Assembly (NCBI GenBank): GCA_964569425.1
Contig: CAZMVD010000022.1
Span: 1-42,295, forward strand
Reading direction: 5' to 3'
Length of the DNA stretch: 42,295 bases
Origin: JACQXM01 sp964569425
GTDB lineage: Bacteria > Planctomycetota > Phycisphaerae > UBA1845
A program made the translations under genes and the position numbers. Positions 16,808 through 25,331 of this stretch are shown here, one piece after another. The notes under the pieces were generated by a model that was not told where the DNA came from, searched no databases, and saw only the letters and a list, made by a program, of their open reading frames with translations. Numbering within the stretch: position 1 is the stretch's first letter; each line of letters opens with the position of its first letter.

Positions 16808-17447
16808 GGCGGAGTGGGCGGAGGCGATCGCTCGGGCGGCGCGCCGGCAACGGCGGGCGGTAGTCCGGGAGGAAAGTCCGAACTGGGCAGGGCACGGTGG
16901 TTGGTAACGCCAACCCGGCGCAAGCCGAGGGAAAGTGCCACAGAAATGACACCGCCTAAGCTGGAGACTAGAGACTAGAAACCAGAAACTAGAAACTAGA
17001 AGATCGAACTTGGGTCGTTCAGGTTCTCCGAAAGGCTGCGAAGGTCCCAAAGAGGGCTCGTTCAGTGTCCAGTTTCAAGTTTCTGGTCTCTAGTCTCCAG
17101 CCGGCAAGGGTGAAATGGTGCGGTAAGAGCGCACCGCACGGTTGGTGACAGCCGTGGCAGGGCAAACCCCATCGCCAGCAAGCCCAAATAGGCAGCGCGG
17201 GCGGCCCGTCCGGGGAATGCGACTAGCCGACCAATTCCGGCTCCGCCGGTCTTGGAAGGACGTGTTCCGGCGCTGCGGGTAGGGTGCTAGAGCCGGCGGG
17301 CGACCGTCGGCCCAGACAAATGGTCGCCGAGGTCCAAGTGGCGACGGATGCCGGCGTCATCCGTAGACGTTTCAGACGTTTACGGTTCTCACGGCACCGT
17401 TCACCGCGATGGGCCGGACAGAATTCGGCTTACCCGCCCACTCCGCC
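16808..17447 (+). ncRNA. rnpB: RNase P RNA, bacterial type A, enlarged (about 640 nt)
   Basis: Catalytic RNA that trims the 5' ends of tRNA precursors. Conserved core seen: GAGGAAAGTCC (16869-16879), CAGGGCA (16888-16894), GAAAGTGCCACAGAAA (16931-16946), GGTGCGGTAAGAGCGCACCG near 17118-17137, GCAAGCCCAAATAGG near 17178-17192, and ACAGAATTCGGCTTA near 17418-17432. The ends form a perfect 14-base P1 helix (16808-16821 with 17434-17447), which fixes the limits. E. coli has about 377 nt. The extra length sits in the P12 arm (about 147 nt, 16957-17104), the P15-P17 area (about 17193-17275) and between the CCCAGACAAATGG motif and the 3' core (about 17325-17417). Enlarged helices are, from memory, a planctomycete trait. 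Confidence 0.95.
16961..17100 (+). repeat. Heptamer-repeat hairpin forming rnpB helix P12
   Basis: Five tandem heptamers of consensus GARACYA run from 16964 to 16998. The opposite arm (ending 17100) contains five related heptamers in reverse complement. The outer 15 bases (16961-16975 with 17086-17100) pair perfectly; the rest pairs with a few wobbles and mismatches. The apical part has a further CTTGGG/CCCAAAG pairing. Confidence 0.85.
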
Positions 17448-17521
17448 ATTCATGTACTGCCGTGGAATGCCGGGGCACAATGCGGCGGATTGCGCCGCGC
17501 TGCGCACCGCGCCGGATCACG

Positions 17522-17550
17522 TTGACGATGGACTGCATGGCAGCTAGGGT
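17522..17550 (+). promoter_or_regulatory. Sigma-70-type promoter for the VOC gene
   Basis: TTGACG (17522-17527), 17 bases, then TAGGGT (17545-17550), about 40 bases before the start codon at 17594. Confidence 0.5.
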
Positions 17551-17593
17551 TACCGCCTTTCTGGGAGACGGATTCTCTGCCGGAGTGAAATGA

Positions 17594-17947
17594 ATGTCCA
17601 ACCCGTTGTGTCATTTTGAGTTCATGACCAACGACCCGGCGAAATGCCGGGCGTTCTACGACAAGGTCTTCAATTGGCAATTCGATGAAAAGGCCATGCC
17701 GGGTTATACTCTGGTTCGACCCGGCAGCGAGCCGCACGGCGGGATTTTTCAGAAGCCGGCCGAAGCGCCAAGTCCCTGCCTGAACGTGTATTTCAATGTC
17801 GAGAACATCGACGTCACACTGAATAAGGCCGTTGAATTGGGCGCCAAGGTGCTGGTGACCAAGACGCCGATTCCCCATGTCGGTCACTTCGCGATGTTCG
17901 CCGATCCCGAAGGCATCGTGGTCGGTCTGCTGCAATCCGCAAGCTGA
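17594..17947 (+). CDS. VOC (glyoxalase/bleomycin-resistance fold) family protein
   Basis: A single-module 117-residue protein of the vicinal-oxygen-chelate superfamily. It begins HFEFMTNDPAKCRAFYDKVF, with His 7 in the usual metal-ligand position and the classic FYxxVFxW motif. It ends FAMFADPEGIVVGLLQ, where the Glu of DPEG is the usual last metal ligand. It belongs to the group often annotated as glyoxalase-like; the substrate is unknown. ATG 17594 follows GGAG at 17582-17585 with 8 bases of spacing. It appears to be a single-gene transcript after rnpB. Confidence 0.85.
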   Translation: MSNPLCHFEFMTNDPAKCRAFYDKVFNWQFDEKAMPGYTLVRPGSEPHGGIFQKPAEAPSPCLNVYFNVENIDVTLNKAVELGAKVLVTKTPIPHVGHFAMFADPEGIVVGLLQSAS

Positions 17948-17972
17948 CGGCACTTCAGGTGACAAGTTATTG

Positions 17973-18191
17973 TCACGCGCTGTCTCGGGCGCGGCGGCGC
18001 AGCAGGGAATCCACCGCGGTCCGCTGGCGGCGGCGGCGGGTCGGATCGCGCCGTCCCTCGGGGCGCGGCGCTGTCTTTTGCGGCAGAAACAGCCGGCGGC
18101 ATTGCCGGCAGTAACGCGCCACGCTTAATTCAATGGCTGGTACCACCACGGGAAACGTGCAATTCGGGCATTCGGCATACAGCGGTGACAT
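17973..18191 (-). CDS. Small zinc-ribbon protein, unknown function
   Basis: A 72-residue protein with two CxxC knuckles (AECPNC near residue 9 and YCRQCRRLF near 29), a spacing typical of a zinc ribbon, and then an Arg-rich tail that could bind nucleic acid. No family is recognised. The start at 18191 is chosen because a GGAAGGGG ribosome-binding site lies just upstream on the minus strand; the frame is open to 18212. It lies downstream of the two metalloprotease genes on the same strand, with a gap of 111 bases. Confidence 0.65.
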   Translation of the reverse strand: MSPLYAECPNCTFPVVVPAIELSVARYCRQCRRLFLPQKTAPRPEGRRDPTRRRRQRTAVDSLLRRRARDSA

Positions 18192-18302
18192 ACCCCTTCC
18201 CCCCCCGAGCACCCATCGGTTCGGTGCATCATTGACCCCCCGCCGCCGCGCTACCTGCGCTGTCCGGCCCTGCGCTAGGCCGATGTGGGCTCCCCGCGTG
18301 CG

Positions 18303-19562
18303 TCAGGGGCGCTGGCGCCCCGGCAACGCCGGCCCCACCGAGTCATTCAGCAGCAGGACCCCATCCTGCGTGCCGATCGGCATGATGTCGCTCGACAACG
18401 GCGACTCCATGAACTCCTGGTCCTCGATGAAGGCGTCCGCGGGCGAGCGGTCATCCATCAGGTCCAGATCATTGTCTACGTGGTTGAGCCCCAGCACGTG
18501 CCCCGCCTCGTGGGCGGCGACATTGCCAATGGCCACGGCCATCTCGGCCGTCGTGGGCGTGAAGCTGAAAACACCCAGCCCGAACGACTCGGTGAAAATG
18601 ACGGCGTCGTCGCATCGATCGACGTTGTAGAGGTCTACCTGTTCAGCAATGCCGAATGCGCCGGCATTGAAGCCGCCAAAGTGGATGGTCGAGAATTCTG
18701 TTCCGGTGGGCAGCGGTGGGTCGTCGCTGGTTCGAATGATCACGTCGAATCGTTCAAAGTTCTGCTCGATGACGCCGCGGATAAGCGACTTCAGCGTATC
18801 CGTCTGGTCTGCGTATACCGGATCGATCCGACCCGCATCAAATGGACTGAGCGCCCCTCGGGAAACACCGGGTATGTCCACGGTCCCTCCATCGAAGTTC
18901 AGAACAAGAATCTGCTGTGCCGGTGGGGGCACCGGATGGCCACCGGTCACCGTGGCCTCCACGACGTAGCCGCCGGTGAATTCGCCGCTGCGCGCAAAAC
19001 CGGAATGCGTGACGACAAGATAGTAAGGGTCTCCGTCGCGTCGCGCCACAAACTCAGCGAAAGCGTCCAGGTTGGAATTGGTGCGATCATCGTTATTAAA
19101 CACCAGGCGATGTTGATCGTCGAAAATGCCTACCGCCACGTCGAGCACCGATCCCGGCGTTCGTGCATCCACCCTGATCCGGTCACCAGCCCTGACCGGT
19201 CCCAGTCGAAATACGTCCATGTCTCCGCGGCGGCTGATTGATCCGCGCAAACGCGCCACGCCCTCGCCGTCAAGAACGGCCACCACCGCTTGCGCGAAGG
19301 TATCGTTCGGTTCGCCGGCGGTTTTTCCCAGGGGACTGCTCAAGGACGGGTCGCAATTGCCGTCCTCCGCAAAAGAAGAAGTGGTGCAACCTCCGGCAAA
19401 ATCGCCGTCACCCGAGGCGGGTGGCGAGAGGGCGGGGCAGCCCGCTGTCAATGCCAGAGTCAAACATGCCACGGCTAATCGGTCGAACGCCACAGGCGCA
19501 CATCCCGGTATCGCCTGAAGAGGTTTGATCCGTCGAAACGTCTTTTTCCCGTTCATCACCAT
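18303..19562 (-). CDS. Lipoprotein with PPC-like domain and matrixin-type metalloprotease domain
   Basis: A 419-residue exported protein. The N-terminus is a lipoprotein-like signal (LALTAGC). A beta-sandwich resembling the bacterial pre-peptidase C-terminal (PPC) domain follows (about residues 80-200; GDMDVFRLGPVRAGDRIRVD). The catalytic domain has HEAGHVLGLNH, giving the HExxHxxGxxH zinc site with His 351, Glu 352, His 355 and His 361, and a downstream LMDD as Met-turn. This is the matrixin/metzincin layout. The first of two nearby ATGs is at 19562, the second at 19556; neither has a clear ribosome-binding site. It is a tandem paralogue of the gene at 19737-21053. Natural substrate unknown. 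Confidence 0.8.
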   Translation of the reverse strand: MVMNGKKTFRRIKPLQAIPGCAPVAFDRLAVACLTLALTAGCPALSPPASGDGDFAGGCTTSSFAEDGNCDPSLSSPLGKTAGEPNDTFAQAVVAVLDGEGVARLRGSISRRGDMDVFRLGPVRAGDRIRVDARTPGSVLDVAVGIFDDQHRLVFNNDDRTNSNLDAFAEFVARRDGDPYYLVVTHSGFARSGEFTGGYVVEATVTGGHPVPPPAQQILVLNFDGGTVDIPGVSRGALSPFDAGRIDPVYADQTDTLKSLIRGVIEQNFERFDVIIRTSDDPPLPTGTEFSTIHFGGFNAGAFGIAEQVDLYNVDRCDDAVIFTESFGLGVFSFTPTTAEMAVAIGNVAAHEAGHVLGLNHVDNDLDLMDDRSPADAFIEDQEFMESPLSSDIMPIGTQDGVLLLNDSVGPALPGRQRP

Positions 19563-19736
19563 GGGTCTCGAAATCGCTCGGGCAAGTTCCGTTGACCACG
19601 TGGGGTACGCCCCATTCGTGGCTCAAGCCCATCCTATCGGTATCCCTATTGACCGATCAACTTCTGGCCGATGCGGATACCTGCTCTCCTCAGGCCGGGG
19701 AACGTCGTGATACTCGGCATTGTGCATCCGATTTCG

Positions 19737-21053
19737 TCATTCCGACACAGCCGGACGGGGTGGCTGACGGTGTTCTGCGCCTGCGGCATGATCTTCCAGA
19801 CCGCAAGAACTGAAAATCGCATGGCCGCGCGCCGGCGGGCCAACGTCCACACTTCGCTGGCGCGGTCGCTCCAGTTCCTTCAACGCGCCCTGTAAGCGGA
19901 CCAGTTCCGCGTTACCGCCGATGGCGTCCAGCAGGTACTGCGCGGAATTCTGAAAACCGACGGGGAACACCATCGAGTAGATTGGCTCGTGGCGGAAATG
20001 CTGATCGGTCAGCAGTTGGTTGAGGCTGGCGGTCACATCCATGATCCCATTGGGGTCCGCGGTGTGCACCAATCCCAGCAGATGTCCAATCTCATGGCTT
20101 GCGACGTTAGCGATCGCCTGGGCCATCTGCTCCACCGACGGGTTAAGCTGACTGAAGACCTGAAATGTATTCGTAAACACAATGGCATTCTGCGCCCGGG
20201 TGGCGTTGAACTCATCGACACCCTCCGCCACACCGAGCAAACCGGGATCATGCGCGCCAAAGAACACACGCGTCATCTCACCGTCGAACTGAGCGCCCTC
20301 GCTCGTGGAGAAAATTGTGACGTCAAGTCCGGCAAAGTCCTCGCGTACGAGGGAGACGACTCCGCGTACCATGCGCTCGGTCTGGTTGCGGTACCCGGCG
20401 TCGATATCCGCCGCATTGAATGCCGGAACGTCGATGGGTGACCGTGTGCCGATGGCGACCGCCTCGGCCCCGGAGAAGACGAGCAATATGGCATCCGGCC
20501 GGAGCGGCGGCGGCGTCACATTGGCGAACCGAGAAGCACTCAGGACGTAATCGCCGAACGACGGATTCCCCGGCGTCGCTGCCACCGCCACGTAACAGGA
20601 TTGCGACGGGCGCCGGAACACATAGTCAATGAACGGTTCACGCACGCCGAGATAGACATTGCGATGGTCGTTGATCAGGATGGAAGTTCCGGTATCGTCA
20701 AACAGGGCGATGGCCGCATTCAAGGATGCATCGGTGGTCATGCGTACGACCAGTCGATCGCCGGCCTGCGCCGGCCCCATGTCGAAGATATCCACGTCGC
20801 CGACGGTGCTGATGCTTCCAGCGATGATCTTTGGATCGGTGCCGACCCGAACCACGTCCGCCCGTTCAAACAAGTTGTTTTCCGCCGACTCCTGGAAGGC
20901 GGGCGAACCCGGAATAGGCGTGAGCCCCAACGTGGTACGTGGACCGCTGGCCCCCAGCAGGGCTCCGAAGTCCCCACAGCCTGGAACCAGCGACGCTAAC
21001 GTTGCCAGCGCGCAGAACCGGCGCCCGCCGTATTTCTTCCCCCGGACTAACAC
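19737..21053 (-). CDS. Lipoprotein with PPC-like domain and matrixin-type metalloprotease domain (paralogue)
   Basis: A 438-residue paralogue of the downstream gene, with the same plan: a lipobox-like LVPGC near residue 26, a PPC-like domain (GDVDIFDMGPAQAGDRLVVR) and a metzincin site HEIGHLLGLVH with His 320, Glu 321, His 324 and His 330, followed by a GIMD Met-turn. The C-terminal 50 residues are Arg/Pro-rich and have no counterpart in the sister protein. The start is GTG 21051-21053 with a G-rich tract upstream on the minus strand. The two genes are 174 bases apart and may be co-transcribed. Both probably act at the cell surface or periplasm. Confidence 0.8.
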   Translation of the reverse strand: MLVRGKKYGGRRFCALATLASLVPGCGDFGALLGASGPRTTLGLTPIPGSPAFQESAENNLFERADVVRVGTDPKIIAGSISTVGDVDIFDMGPAQAGDRLVVRMTTDASLNAAIALFDDTGTSILINDHRNVYLGVREPFIDYVFRRPSQSCYVAVAATPGNPSFGDYVLSASRFANVTPPPLRPDAILLVFSGAEAVAIGTRSPIDVPAFNAADIDAGYRNQTERMVRGVVSLVREDFAGLDVTIFSTSEGAQFDGEMTRVFFGAHDPGLLGVAEGVDEFNATRAQNAIVFTNTFQVFSQLNPSVEQMAQAIANVASHEIGHLLGLVHTADPNGIMDVTASLNQLLTDQHFRHEPIYSMVFPVGFQNSAQYLLDAIGGNAELVRLQGALKELERPRQRSVDVGPPARGHAIFSSCGLEDHAAGAEHRQPPRPAVSE

Positions 21054-21369
21054 AGGCGTTCCCCCCCTTGGATAGGTGCTCGTTTCCCCCGCGGACCCCG
21101 GCGGTCCCTACGTCCTCAAGGGCCAGGTGGATCGCGGGGGTTTCGGTCGGAGTTCGTTCGCCCCCCCCGGAGCGTCCCCTCCTCCCCGACCTAACCCCGC
21201 GATCCGCTGTGCTTCGTCCCCCTCCAGACCCAAACGTACGATACGCGTCGCGGAGGCTGGGTCGGCGGACCCCCGGAATTCCCCCTGAACTTCAAGGTCC
21301 CAATACCCGGCCTTTCTCCTCCGGTATGCGTGTGCCGCGCGCCGCCCGGGGGCTATAATCGCGATCACC
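21054..21369. other. Divergent intergenic region
   Basis: Separates the metalloprotease pair (minus) from addA (plus). It is C-rich on the plus strand and has several homopolymer runs. Apart from the addA -10 box at its right end I see no regulatory site or gene. Confidence 0.5.
21354..21359 (+). promoter_or_regulatory. -10 box TATAAT close to the addA start
   Basis: A perfect TATAAT ends 10 bases before the addA ATG. Transcription would begin at about 21366, leaving a leader of only a few bases and no room for a ribosome-binding site. No good -35 is visible. Confidence 0.5.
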
Positions 21370-24300
21370 ATGAGCGCACTGGAATTCACGCCCGAGCAGC
21401 GCGCCGCCGTCGAAACCGTCGGTTGCAGCGTTCTGGTGACCGCGGCTGCCGGTTCCGGAAAAACGGCGGTGCTCGCCGAGCGCTGCGCGTACCTGGTGAG
21501 TGACATCGCGCCGGCACAGCGCTGCGACGTGGACGCACTGCTGGTGCTTACGTTCACCGAGGCCGCCGCCGCGGAAATGCGTTCCCGAATCGTCGAGGCG
21601 CTGTCGCGGCGCGCCGCCGCGAATACCAAGGACCTGCGCCTGCGCGAACAGGTTGCTCTGGTCGACTCCGCTGCGATTTCAACCATCCACGCTTTCTGCC
21701 TGGGGTTGATCCGTCGCCATTTTCACGAAGCCGGTATCGATCCCGCGGCCACGGTGATGGATGCCAATGAGGCTGACCTGCTCCGGCGCGAGACCATGGA
21801 CGCGCTGTGCGACGAGCTGTATGCCGGCGCCCGCGCCGAGGGCGGTCTCCTCGGCACGCACCCGGCCGGCGGCACCGACGAGGTTCACGAAGGCGAATCT
21901 TGCGGGTCGGTCCATGAGCCCCTGGCACAGCGGTTTGCAGGCTTGGTCGACACGTATGGCTTGGGCGACGATCGGAACATCGTGGCACAGGCGCTTCGCC
22001 TGCACGACTTCCTCGGTTCGTTGCCCGATCCCGGAGCGTGGTTGAAGGAGGCCATACACGCGGCAGAGGATGGGGCGTCCGCAACGGTACTTCGGCTCTA
22101 TCAACGAATGCGGCATGAGATCGAGTGGCAAATTGAACATGGCGAGTGCCTCGCAGGTCTATGGGAACAGGGCGCTCCTGAGAGCGGCTTTTTTGCCGGA
22201 GAAGTTCGCAATTATGTTAAACAGCTCAGAAGCTGGATCGCCGACTTCCCGCTTTTGAATTCGGATTCGCTCCTGCGTGGGGATAAGTCGCTGCTTTCCG
22301 CGTGCGAAGCGGTGCGCCGGCGCATTGCCGAGTATGAACCGAGTCGCGCCACGGGCCCGCGTCTGCCCCGCGATGCGCCCGATGAGTCGAGAGAGGCTCG
22401 CCAACGGGCTTCGGCGGTCTGGTCAGGAATCAAGAAAGTACTTTTCCGCCGGCGCCTCCAGGGGCGGTTCTCCGCCTTTTCAGTGGCCGAGTGGCACGAG
22501 GGGCTGGCCCGGGTCGCGCCTTTCGTCCGCACCCTGGCAGAACTGGTCCAACGGTTCGATGAAGCCTACACCGCTCGAAAACGCAAGCTCCACGTGCTTG
22601 ACTTCGCTGATCTCGAGCGACTGGCTTTCCATCTGCTCGCGGAGAACGGTGACCCCGCGCGCCCGTCGTCCGTCGCCCGCGACCTTCACGCCCGGTTTGC
22701 ACATGTGCTGGTCGACGAGTTCCAGGATACCAGCCCCCTTCAGGAGGCCATCGTCCGCCTGGCCAGTCACGAGGCGGCGGCGGACCGTCCGGGCAATCTG
22801 TTCGCGGTCGGCGACGTGAAGCAGAGTATCTATCGCTTCCGTCTGGCCGAACCGCGCGTTTTTGTGAATCGCCTGCGCCGGATTGCGACGGAGGGAGAAA
22901 CCTTCGGAAAGGCGATTTCGTTGCAGCGAAATTTCCGCAGCCGCCCCGCGGTACTCGATGCCGTCAACCTCGTCTTCGCTTCCCTGCTCCGCCCCGGCGT
23001 CAGCGAGGTCGTGTATGACGAAGAGGCAATACTTCGAACGGGGCGCGCCTGCGCGCCGGGCGCCCGAACGCACCCGGTGGAGGTACATTTGCTGGAGCGG
23101 CTGTCGCGCAGCGATGGCCCCCCAATGCCGGAATTCGGATCGGAATCCGATGGAAGTGTGGAACCGGACGAGGACCATCTTGCAGAGGCGGAGTCGAACG
23201 AAACCGCGCCATCGTTCGGCAGTGATGATCCACGCCTCTGGTCCTCCATAGAACGCGAGGGCTTTCTGATCGCTTCGCGGATCCGCGAACTGATGTCCGG
23301 CGAAGCGAATGGCCTTCTCGATAGGCCGCTTGCCTTCCGCGATGTCGTCGTGCTCTTGCGCGCCGCGAAGGTCAACGCCGAGCGAATCGCCGCGATGTTG
23401 CAGCGAATGGGCATCCCGGCGTACGCAGAAGTGGGGGGGACGCTCTTCGGTGCCGTGGAAGTGCGAGAAGCGTTGGCCGCCCTTCAGGTTCTCGACAATA
23501 GCCGACAGGACATTCCACTGGCCGCAGTGCTTCGCGCGGGGTCGTTCGGCGAGAGTCTGACGGAAGACGAGTTGGTGGAAATCCGCTTGTTCGACCGGGA
23601 GGTTCCTTTCCATGCCGTCGTATATCGTTATGCCCATGGAGGTTCCCGTGAGTCGCTTCGCCGGCGCCTGTCCGCCGTGCTGGCACGCGTGGATCGCTAC
23701 CGCCACGCCGTTCGCACGCGCCCCCTGGCGGCCGTGCTTTGGGCGCTGTTCGTTGAGGAGGGCTGGCTCGCCCGCGCGGGCGGAATGGTGCACGGCGCCC
23801 AGCGCCGCGCCAACCTTCTCAAGTTACATCAGCTGGCACGGACTTTCGGGTCGTTTCGGCGCCAGGGACTGCACCGATTCCTGCGCTTCGTCGAGCAACT
23901 GAAGTCGCAGGACGGTGATCTCGCCGCGGCCCCCGTCCTCGCCGAGTCCGAAGATGTCGTTCGTGTGATGAGCATACACCAGAGCAAGGGGCTCGAGTTT
24001 CCGGTCGTGTTCGTCGCGGGGTTGGGCACCGCGTTTCATCTGGGCGACCGCAACGGGCGGATCATCTTTGAACGGGAAGCGAAAATCGGATTGCGCGTCG
24101 TCGAACCGGATCGCCTGATCGAGTACCCCTCCGTGCTGCATCGACTCGTCGCTGACGAAATCGAACGCAACGCACGCGAAGAAGAGCTACGCATCCTGTA
24201 CGTGGCCATGACCCGCGCACGTGACAAACTCATGCTGCTGGGAACGGTGCCCTCGTGGGACATCCTGCGGAACTCGGCGGACGGTGCTTCCCCGGCCGCA

Positions 24301-25281
24301 CCGACTCGCCTGGCCATTGCATCCGCCGCACATGCCCTGGAGTGGTTGGTTCCCGCACTCGGCGCGGCGCCACGGGATCAGGTTCGAATCGACGGGGCGG
24401 GGCTTGCGGGCACTCCGTTCATCGAGGTGTTCACGCACGGGTCCGGCGAAATCGCGGCATGGCGTGTACCTCAGCCTGCCTCGCAAAACGAAGGACTGCC
24501 GCGAACGGTGGCGCGTGCCGGTCCGCTGCCGCCGGAAGAGCCCGTCGCTTCGGACGACAAGGAGGTGGAGGAAGTAATCGCGCGGATCGACTTTGTTGAT
24601 CCCCATTCGGCGGCGGGCACCGTCCGCGCAGCCGTCGGTGCGAGCGAATTCAAGCGGGGGTGGGACGACTCTCGTAATCCCGATGAGCGCCCTTTGCCCT
24701 CTGAGTATCCATCTCGCGCTTCGGACTTCACGCTACCCGCGGCACCGGCGCGGGAGTTGGCCTTGCACCGCGGCGTTGTCATGCACCGCGTCCTGCAACA
24801 TTTCGATTACACCGTACTCCCCCAATCTCCTGCAATCGTCCACGAACTCGGACGACTGGTCTCTGAGGGAATCCTGTTGTCAGAAGAACTCGCGTTGGTC
24901 GATGACACGGCGCTCCAATGGTTCCTGGAATCGCCGTTGGCGGCGGCCATCCGAGCCGCGGGCCCCGCCTACCGGCGCGAATTCCCTTATGTTTCAGCAG
25001 AGCAACCCCAGTCTATTGATCCTACCGTCGAGCCCTCGACGGACGATTTCGTCCTGGTACGCGGTATTGTCGACGGATTGATCGTGCACCCTGATTCACT
25101 GCAGATCATCGACTTCAAAACGGACAACATCGGCGCTGCAGAGGTGATCGCGACTACGGAGCGTTACCGGCCGCAGGTACGGCTCTACGCCAGTGCCATG
25201 CAACGTCTGTTCCGGCGCCCCGTGGCCGATGCCTGGCTCGTGTATCTCAGGCCGCGGGTGATCGAGCGCGTGTCTTGTTGA
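21370..25281 (+). CDS. addA: ATP-dependent helicase/nuclease subunit A (AddA-type, UvrD family)
   Basis: Large subunit of the AddAB machine that processes double-strand breaks for recombination. The 1303 residues contain the superfamily 1A helicase motifs: Walker A TAAAGSGKT ending at Thr 32, LTFTEAAAAEMRSRI, motif II VDEFQDTSPLQ near 448, GDVKQSIYRFR, LQRNFRSRPAVL, and SIHQSKGLEFPVVFVAG. The C-terminal RecB-like nuclease has GIVDGLI...LQIIDFKTDN near 1240-1258, whose Asp and Lys residues are catalytic in the family. ATG 21370 lies only 10 bases after a TATAAT box and has no ribosome-binding site. The partner gene addB is not in the window. The gene converges with the DUF2723 gene. Confidence 0.92.
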   Translation: MSALEFTPEQRAAVETVGCSVLVTAAAGSGKTAVLAERCAYLVSDIAPAQRCDVDALLVLTFTEAAAAEMRSRIVEALSRRAAANTKDLRLREQVALVDSAAISTIHAFCLGLIRRHFHEAGIDPAATVMDANEADLLRRETMDALCDELYAGARAEGGLLGTHPAGGTDEVHEGESCGSVHEPLAQRFAGLVDTYGLGDDRNIVAQALRLHDFLGSLPDPGAWLKEAIHAAEDGASATVLRLYQRMRHEIEWQIEHGECLAGLWEQGAPESGFFAGEVRNYVKQLRSWIADFPLLNSDSLLRGDKSLLSACEAVRRRIAEYEPSRATGPRLPRDAPDESREARQRASAVWSGIKKVLFRRRLQGRFSAFSVAEWHEGLARVAPFVRTLAELVQRFDEAYTARKRKLHVLDFADLERLAFHLLAENGDPARPSSVARDLHARFAHVLVDEFQDTSPLQEAIVRLASHEAAADRPGNLFAVGDVKQSIYRFRLAEPRVFVNRLRRIATEGETFGKAISLQRNFRSRPAVLDAVNLVFASLLRPGVSEVVYDEEAILRTGRACAPGARTHPVEVHLLERLSRSDGPPMPEFGSESDGSVEPDEDHLAEAESNETAPSFGSDDPRLWSSIEREGFLIASRIRELMSGEANGLLDRPLAFRDVVVLLRAAKVNAERIAAMLQRMGIPAYAEVGGTLFGAVEVREALAALQVLDNSRQDIPLAAVLRAGSFGESLTEDELVEIRLFDREVPFHAVVYRYAHGGSRESLRRRLSAVLARVDRYRHAVRTRPLAAVLWALFVEEGWLARAGGMVHGAQRRANLLKLHQLARTFGSFRRQGLHRFLRFVEQLKSQDGDLAAAPVLAESEDVVRVMSIHQSKGLEFPVVFVAGLGTAFHLGDRNGRIIFEREAKIGLRVVEPDRLIEYPSVLHRLVADEIERNAREEELRILYVAMTRARDKLMLLGTVPSWDILRNSADGASPAAPTRLAIASAAHALEWLVPALGAAPRDQVRIDGAGLAGTPFIEVFTHGSGEIAAWRVPQPASQNEGLPRTVARAGPLPPEEPVASDDKEVEEVIARIDFVDPHSAAGTVRAAVGASEFKRGWDDSRNPDERPLPSEYPSRASDFTLPAAPARELALHRGVVMHRVLQHFDYTVLPQSPAIVHELGRLVSEGILLSEELALVDDTALQWFLESPLAAAIRAAGPAYRREFPYVSAEQPQSIDPTVEPSTDDFVLVRGIVDGLIVHPDSLQIIDFKTDNIGAAEVIATTERYRPQVRLYASAMQRLFRRPVADAWLVYLRPRVIERVSC

Positions 25282-25331
25282 GAGCGGATGCAGGCATGCA
25301 CGTTCGAGCCCGGATGGGGCTCCTGGGCAAG

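Noticed and set aside
16964..16998. Tandem heptamers as a CRISPR-like array or microsatellite
   Set aside because: The units are too short and contiguous for CRISPR and are paired with a matching arm inside rnpB, so they are P12.
25296..25330. tRNA-like T-loop string (GTTCGAGCC)
   Set aside because: No acceptor or anticodon stems can be built around it.
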